A DNA stretch of 10,865 nt from Nonomuraea candida (GTDB lineage: Bacteria; Actinomycetota; Actinomycetes; Streptosporangiales; Streptosporangiaceae): assembly GCF_000725485.1 (NCBI RefSeq), contig NZ_JOAG01000084.1, forward strand, positions 1-10,865, read 5' to 3'. Shown one piece after another: positions 8,301 through 10,865 of the stretch; within the stretch, counting starts at the first letter, position 1; the number at the start of each line of letters is the position of its first letter. A model generated the notes under the pieces. It saw nothing but the letters and a program-made list of their open reading frames with translations, was not told where the DNA came from and did not search any database. The position numbers and the translations under genes were made by a program.

Positions 8301-9436
8301 GCGCGGGCGGACTCCGGGTCGTGGCCGACGCCCAGGTCCCGCAGGAGCAGCTCGACCAGGCCGGGCTCGATCTCCAGCCCCGCCGCCCTGGCCGGGTAGA
8401 TGATCGCCTCCCGCACCTGCTGCGCGGTCATCGCGCCGAGCAGCAGGTGCCGGTCCTGAAGGGCGGCGCGCAGCTCGGGGTGGGCGGCGCAGGCGGGGTA
8501 GAAGTCGGCCCGCAGCCCGGCCGCCACCAGCGCCACCGGCGGCTCGCCCGACGGCCCGGGCGCGGCCAGGGCGGCCAGGGCCGCGATGAACGCCTCCCGC
8601 TGCCGCCGGTCCGGGCAGAGCGTGAACAGCTCCTCGAACTGGTCCACCACCACGACGACCCGCCGCCCCTCTCCGGCCGGCCCGCCATCCGGCACGTACG
8701 GGCCGGTAAGACGTGGGTCCTCCACCGGCGGTCCGGCCGGTTCGGCGCTGCCGGGGCCGGGCTCCAGCAGCCGGCGCAGGAGGGCGACGGCGCGGCCGGG
8801 GACGGCCAGCTCGGCGGCCACCTGCTCCTTCCGGCCGCCGATGTGGTGGCGGAGCCGGTCGGCCAGCGCGCCGAAGGGGTCGGAGGTCGGCGTGAGAACC
8901 AGGATCGGCCAGGTACGTGAGCCGGGAAGCGCGCCCTCGGCGAGGCGGGGCAGCAGCCCGGCACGCAGGAGAGAGGACTTGCCCGCCCCCGAGGGGGCCA
9001 CCACCAGTTGCAGCCCGCCCGAGGTCAGGCGGTGGTCCAGCCGGATGAGCAGGTCGGCGATCACCTGGTCGCGGCCGAAGAACCAGCGCGCCTGCCCGGC
9101 GCCGAACGCGGCCAGCCCCGGATAGGGGCACTCGCCGGCCTCCTGGTTCGACATGGTGCGGGTCAGGCGCGAGGGGCCGTCGTGGATGACGATGGTCTGG
9201 TCACGACCCGCCACATAGGCCATGGCGTCGCCGGAGACCTCCACCCGGACCTCCCGGCTAACCTCCCCACCATCACGGGCCCGTCCCGCGCCCGCTGTCT
9301 GCGTCGTGGGCCCAGGGTCTGTCGTTCGCTCCGCGTCTGTGGGCAGTCCCGTGCCGGCAGGCGGCTCCGGGACGTCCGGCTGGGCCGGGCCGGCGGGCTG
9401 CCCGGGGTTCGCCGGTTGCCGGGGTGGGGGGTTCAT
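5309..9436 (-). CDS. STAND NTPase (nSTAND1) with transmembrane segment and 14 WD40 repeats
   Basis: This is a signal-transduction ATPase of the STAND class, which switches on nucleotide binding when its repeat domain senses a ligand. Layout over 1375 residues: proline-rich tail (1-60); short motif region VSGDAMAYVAGRDQTIVI (67-84); nSTAND1 module from CPYPGLAAFG (103) with FFGRDQ (119-124), Walker A APSGAGKSS (147-155), Walker B VVVVVDQFEELF (260-271) and winged-helix ITHEALLRGWPRLRGWL (532-548); hydrophobic segment about 626-646 (TVTAALAALALLASTAAVF); then 14 WD40 repeats (about 721-1340) and a tail ending YDPPCR. An acidic-glycine insert at 371-416 carries a 20-codon duplication. ATG 9436 overlaps the stop of a small leader ORF (ATGA), which supports this start. 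An in-frame GTG at residue 65, with GGGAGG five bases upstream, is an alternative. No protease or other effector domain is present. A defence role is possible for the class but unproven. Confidence 0.92.
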   Translation of the reverse strand: MNPPPRQPANPGQPAGPAQPDVPEPPAGTGLPTDAERTTDPGPTTQTAGAGRARDGGEVSREVRVEVSGDAMAYVAGRDQTIVIHDGPSRLTRTMSNQEAGECPYPGLAAFGAGQARWFFGRDQVIADLLIRLDHRLTSGGLQLVVAPSGAGKSSLLRAGLLPRLAEGALPGSRTWPILVLTPTSDPFGALADRLRHHIGGRKEQVAAELAVPGRAVALLRRLLEPGPGSAEPAGPPVEDPRLTGPYVPDGGPAGEGRRVVVVVDQFEELFTLCPDRRQREAFIAALAALAAPGPSGEPPVALVAAGLRADFYPACAAHPELRAALQDRHLLLGAMTAQQVREAIIYPARAAGLEIEPGLVELLLRDLGVGHDPESARAREIEGPPRRETGGGPGPDQGREIDGGLRADPDDRGGYEPGRLPLLAHALRATWLQHRGAAMTVQGYRDTGTIHRAIARTADDVYTNLPPEAKEAARPLFLRLVRIGDGTQDTRRRLPRAELIEAAADPAAAATALDAFTRARMLTQDDGTVLITHEALLRGWPRLRGWLGDDRAGRLLHQDLEEAAAAWSRTGRDTALLYRGSRLDAARAWAEADPGRSRDELSPAARAFLAAAIWQRRRTQRRRTTVTAALAALALLASTAAVFAFGQQREALHQRDTAVYQRLLSEADRTADTDTALSAQLTLLADRRRPAGRPADETYTRLINTRQVPLPLALTGQRAEVNAVAYGPDGRTLASGGADGAIRLWNVEAPGRAVPRGRPLQGHAGAVADVAFSPDGKTLASTGADRTVRLWQVGDPDRPAARGAPLTGHRAFVFGLAFSPDGRTLASGDGDGVIRMWNLAAPGGPAPLGRPIAAHGGRQVTGVAFSPDGKTLASGGSDTLIRLWDVRDPRRPALRGKPLTEHSDTVAAVAFSPDGVTLASGGMDASVRLWDVRDPDRPSQRGRPLDGHTGSVLAVAFAPDGRTLASAGADQAVRVWDVTDPDLPRLRGRPLTGHADTVWGLAFSPDGTALASAGDDRSVRLWQLPSGRLAGHTGAVWTVALSPDGATLASGGKDRTVRLWNVRDPDRPAPRGRPLTGHADAVTALAFSPDGRTLASAGEDRAVRLWDVTDPGRPVLRGRPLTGHTSYLLSVAFSPDGRTLASAGEDRTIRLWDVTDPDRPAPRGGPLSEGAGVYSVAFSPDGATLAAAGEAGVVRLWDVRDPGRPVLRGRPLAGHGSVVWAVAFSPDGATLASAGNDRTVRLWDVRDPGRARAHAPVPPAHTGAAVSVAFSPDGRRLASAGADHAVRLWDVTRPGAARPAGQPLVVRGSAISRTVFGPDGLRLASASSNGDAWLWDLRPERAVRRVCALTGTSFTRQAWQRHVGADVAYDPPCR
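5429..7276. repeat. WD40-encoding direct repeats, about 138 bp period
   Basis: Fourteen coding repeats have conserved DNA as well as protein. The string tccgggctgaacgcca recurs many times on the plus strand, as does ctggccagcgt. The conserved tryptophans fall at residues 746, 792, 838, 885, 931, 977, 1023, 1061, 1107, 1153, 1198, 1244, 1290 and 1336. The spacing is 45-47 residues except for one of 38, between repeats 7 and 8. This suggests duplication of blades with ongoing sequence exchange. Confidence 0.85.
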
Positions 9437-9513
9437 GCGGCGGTGGTGTGCCGGTCATCGGCCGCCCGGAGGGTGTCCCGGCACCCGGGCGCCGTCGCCA
9501 TCAGCGGACTCAT
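9433..9513 (-). CDS. 26-residue leader ORF coupled to the STAND gene
   Basis: ATG at 9513 opens 26 codons (MSPLMATAPGCRDTLR, then AADDRHTTAA) ending in TGA at 9435-9433. The stop shares bases with the STAND start as ATGA, the classical geometry for translational coupling. A very strong Shine-Dalgarno GGAGGAGG lies six bases before the ATG, whereas the STAND ATG itself has no good site of its own. The peptide resembles nothing I know and has no signal or membrane segment. Its role may be only to deliver ribosomes to the STAND start. It is too short for usual gene calling. The second ATG (9501) is a less likely start. Confidence 0.6.
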   Translation of the reverse strand: MSPLMATAPGCRDTLRAADDRHTTAA

Positions 9514-9522
9514 CCCCGTCCT

Positions 9523-9550
9523 CCTCCACCACGGTCGCGCTTCGTGGAGG
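9523..9550 (-). promoter_or_regulatory. Leader hairpin hiding the ribosome binding site
   Basis: In the minus-strand transcript, CCUCCAC (9550-9544) can pair over 7 bp with GUGGAGG (9529-9523). The second arm is part of the Shine-Dalgarno region of the leader ORF. An alternative stem CCACG/CGUGG (9547-9543 with 9533-9529) overlaps it. Folding would lower translation of the leader ORF and the coupled STAND gene. No known riboswitch class is recognisable. Confidence 0.4.
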
Positions 9551-9574
9551 CCACCGTACCTGGCTGAATGACGG

Positions 9575-9580
9575 AGTGTA
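9575..9580 (-). promoter_or_regulatory. Possible -10 box (TACACT) for the leader-STAND transcript
   Basis: The minus strand reads TACACT, a fair TANNNT -10, 62 bases upstream of the leader ORF start and in the least GC-rich part of the divergent intergenic region. No TTGACA-like -35 lies at 16-19 bases, so the call is weak. Confidence 0.25.
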
Positions 9581-9758
9581 GGCGAATGAACACGGTTGGT
9601 GCGTTCCGCTTGACGGGATCTGTCGGCCTCGCTGGGGGAGGCGCATGTGCGCTCACCGGACGGGGCGGGCGTGCGGAAGGCACACAGCCGCTCGCGCTGG
9701 GACGACCTGGTGGAAATTCGCGTGCGGCGGCCGTGCGGCCCGGTGTTGCATAAGCCGG

Positions 9759-10364
9759 ATGATCGACGAACCGCTGGAACGACTTCGCGCCGCCGCCCGG
9801 CGCACCCGCGAGCTGGCCGCCGGCCGGGCGGGCACCGGACTGGGCCACGAGGACGCCGACGACGACGTCGGCACGATCGGCACGGACGGCGCCCTCGGGT
9901 TCGACCCGTTCCCCCTGCTCGAAGCCCTCCACCGGCACCGCGTACGGGCCGTGGTGATCGGGCAGGTGGCCGGCATCATGCACGGCTCCGCCGAGCTGAC
10001 CGGCGACCTGGACCTGCTCTGGGACGGCGTGCCGGCGCACGCCCCGGCCCTGGCGGCCGCGTTCGCCGCCGCCGGCGCCCGGCTCGCCGACGAGTCGGGT
10101 GTCCCCGTGGCGACCCGCCCGGAGTCCTTCCTGCGCCCCAAGGTGCAGTTCACCTCGCCCGGCGCCGGCGGCGACTGCTGCACCCCGGCGCTCCCGTGGG
10201 GCGGCTTCCGCGTCGGAGAGGTGCTCGGACGCGCGATCACCACCGTCGGCCGGGACGGCCTGGAGGTCCACTACGCCTCCCGGGAGGACCTGATCGGGAT
10301 GCGCCGCGCCCTGGGCCGCCCCAAGGACCTCCGGCGGGCGGAGGAACTGGAAAGGGGCGCCTGA
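9759..10364 (+). CDS. Small protein with nucleotidyltransferase fold
   Basis: The 201-residue product has an acidic, low-complexity N-terminus (1-50). The helix PFPLLEALHRHRVRAVVIG follows, then GQVAGIMHGSAELTGDLDLL (68-87). This matches the G-S...D-x-D active-site pattern of polymerase-beta-like nucleotidyltransferases (G76-S77, D83, D85). The ending REDLIGMRRALGRPKDLRRAEEL (175-197) is the usual tail of the standalone family, as in MNT-like and AbiEii-like relatives. The third acidic residue is not clear, so activity is uncertain. I chose ATG 9759 because homology-like sequence begins after it. An in-frame ATG at 9645 has GGGAGG only three bases upstream and would add a Cys/Arg-rich stretch. 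The gene is divergent from the STAND gene and could be co-regulated with it. No paired antitoxin or toxin gene is seen. Confidence 0.65.
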   Translation: MIDEPLERLRAAARRTRELAAGRAGTGLGHEDADDDVGTIGTDGALGFDPFPLLEALHRHRVRAVVIGQVAGIMHGSAELTGDLDLLWDGVPAHAPALAAAFAAAGARLADESGVPVATRPESFLRPKVQFTSPGAGGDCCTPALPWGGFRVGEVLGRAITTVGRDGLEVHYASREDLIGMRRALGRPKDLRRAEELERGA

Positions 10365-10418
10365 GGAAGGGGCGGCGACGGCTGAGGCAGCACTGCCACT
10401 TAGACAGCGCGGCGGCCC

Positions 10419-10488
10419 GCCCCGTGACAGTCGCCCCGTGACAGTCGCCCCGTGACAGTCGCCCCGTGACAGTCGCCCCGTGACAGTC
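10419..10488. repeat. Five perfect 14-bp tandem repeats
   Basis: The unit gccccgtgacagtc is repeated five times without a mismatch (10419-10432, 10433-10446, 10447-10460, 10461-10474, 10475-10488). It lies 55 bases after the nucleotidyltransferase stop and is non-coding. No mismatches implies recent expansion or strong constraint. It could be an iteron-like protein-binding array or a simple variable-number repeat. Confidence 0.95.
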
Positions 10489-10528
10489 GGGCGCGGCGTC
10501 AGGGGCGACGCCGGCGGTGGGCGGGCGC

Positions 10529-10537
10529 GAAACTTTC
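10529..10537. promoter_or_regulatory. GAAA-C-TTTC palindrome, operator candidate
   Basis: This 9-bp palindrome in context gcGAAACTTTCac resembles the site at 2616-2628 (GTGAAAGTTTCAC), and both are preceded by cgggcg. It lies about 140 bases upstream of the putative promoter of the right-edge gene. The similarity to xylanase-type operators is from memory. Confidence 0.4.
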
Positions 10538-10539
10538 AC

Positions 10540-10578
10540 GGGGGCGGGGCGGGGGGCTCCGGAGGGGCGGGGCGGGGG
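10540..10578 (+). other. Doubled G-quadruplex-prone tract
   Basis: Two copies of ggggcggggcggggg (10541-10555 and 10564-10578) flank an 8-bp spacer that contains the palindrome tccgga. Six runs of four or more G with one-base loops on the plus strand make quadruplex formation plausible. It lies between the 14-bp repeats and the promoter at 10676. Confidence 0.6.
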
Positions 10579-10675
10579 TGAAAGAGCACGTACGCGACGT
10601 GGCGCGGCGCCGGCACGGGGACGGCAGGACGGTGGCGGACGGCCTTCGCGCGGCCGGGGGAGTGCGGCCCATCCC

Positions 10676-10703
10676 TTGACGGCCCCGGTGTTCACGCTAA
10701 CAA
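10676..10703 (+). promoter_or_regulatory. Promoter with LacI-type operator over the -10
   Basis: TTGACG (10676-10681) and TAACAA (10698-10703) are separated by 16 bases. TGTTCACGCTAACA (10689-10702) overlaps the spacer and -10, and matches the stronger operator downstream in 13 of 14 positions. A repressor bound here would block RNA polymerase directly. Confidence 0.55.
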
Positions 10704-10751
10704 TGGCTCACAACTCGCCCCGGCCTTCTTTGAGCACCACGCTTCATCCAA

Positions 10752-10771
10752 CGATGTTAACGCTAACATCG
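10752..10771. promoter_or_regulatory. Perfect LacI-family-type operator
   Basis: CGATGTTA (10752-10759) and TAACATCG (10764-10771) are perfect 8-bp inverted arms around ACGC. The form TGTTA-nCGn-TAACA with central CG is typical of LacI-family operators in actinobacterial sugar operons. It sits 12 bases before the start codon of the next gene and 66 bp (centre to centre) from the upstream degenerate copy. Confidence 0.75.
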
Positions 10772-10783
10772 AGAGGGGTCCTC

Positions 10784-10865
10784 ATGACCGGCTCCGCCCC
10801 CCACCCCGCGCCGGCGGCGGCGAACGCGGCCGCCAGGGCCGGGGCGTGCGCCGGCACGCCGTCCC
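10784..10865 (+). CDS. Start of a LacI-operator-controlled gene, cut by right edge
   Basis: ATG at 10784 with GAGAGGGG about five bases upstream opens 27 codons with no stop before the window ends. The visible part (MTGSAPHPAPAAANAAARAG and on) is an Ala/Pro-rich leader without a clear signal peptide, so no function can be given. The strong operator just upstream suggests a sugar-inducible gene, such as a glycosidase or transporter component. This is inference from context only. Confidence 0.5.
   Translation, partial: MTGSAPHPAPAAANAAARAGACAGTPS

Noticed and set aside
5300..8920. A 1206-codon open frame on the plus strand opposite the STAND gene
   Set aside because: It is a GC-rich shadow: composition is dominated by Gly, Ala, Val, Arg and Pro with VAHVPQP-type repeats that mirror the WD40 DNA on the other strand, and it shows no domain signature.
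9610..9638. TTGACG as a -35 box for the nucleotidyltransferase gene
   Set aside because: The sequence 16-18 bases downstream is TGGGGG-like, with no usable -10 hexamer.
9568..9753. 61-codon plus-strand ORF between the STAND and nucleotidyltransferase genes
   Set aside because: There is no convincing ribosome site, the composition is low-complexity, and it overlaps the probable divergent promoter region.
10386..10397. GGCAG-CA-CTGCC as a terminator of the nucleotidyltransferase gene
   Set aside because: The stem is only 5 bp with a 2-nt loop and no following T-run; it is too weak to call.
10419..10488. CRISPR array
   Set aside because: The repeats are only 14 bp and directly abutting, with no spacers and no cas genes nearby.

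Overview
The window is about 10.9 kb of very GC-rich DNA. Codons end almost always in G or C, purine-rich Shine-Dalgarno sites are common, and AT-rich stretches occur only in promoter regions. This points to a filamentous actinomycete. A Streptosporangiaceae-type genome such as Nonomuraea is my guess from the protein families; the sequence does not prove it.

Left part (1-2601). A complete secreted beta-propeller phytase gene lies on the minus strand (240-1514). Three broken genes sit around it: a Gfo/Idh/MocA oxidoreductase fragment cut by the left edge, only the last third of a GNAT acetyltransferase (1835-1951), and an unrecognised gene with one frameshift (2129-2601). A 26-bp tandem repeat array (1919-2022) begins inside the 3' end of the acetyltransferase remnant. 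The phytase upstream region (1659-1740) is an AT-rich island packed with dyads. This block looks like a decaying or rearranged junction around one working gene.

Middle part (2602-5288). A secreted PL11 rhamnogalacturonan lyase with an N-terminal CBM35-like module (2956-5184) has its own control region. That region holds a GTGAAA-G-TTTCAC palindrome, a TTGACA -35 box and a LacI-type TAAACGGTTA site. A perfect 16-bp hairpin (5248-5288) separates it from the convergent gene that follows.

Right part (5309-10364). A 1375-residue STAND NTPase (nSTAND1 type) carries one transmembrane segment and 14 WD40 repeats, arranged as two seven-blade propellers. An unlisted 26-codon leader ORF precedes it with a classical ATGA overlap. 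A hairpin in the leader would hide the leader ORF's Shine-Dalgarno sequence. Divergent from it lies a small protein with a nucleotidyltransferase fold (9759-10364).

Right edge (10365-10865). A non-coding stretch holds five perfect 14-bp tandem repeats, a GAAACTTTC palindrome, a doubled G-quadruplex-prone motif, and a promoter with two LacI-type operators 66 bp apart. These precede a coding region that runs out of the window.

Themes: phytase and rhamnogalacturonan lyase both release nutrients from plant material, and operator-like palindromes suggest sugar-responsive repression at two places. The STAND/WD40 locus is the best candidate for an under-described system, because of its coupled leader peptide, its short N-terminal motif in place of an effector domain, and its divergent nucleotidyltransferase partner.
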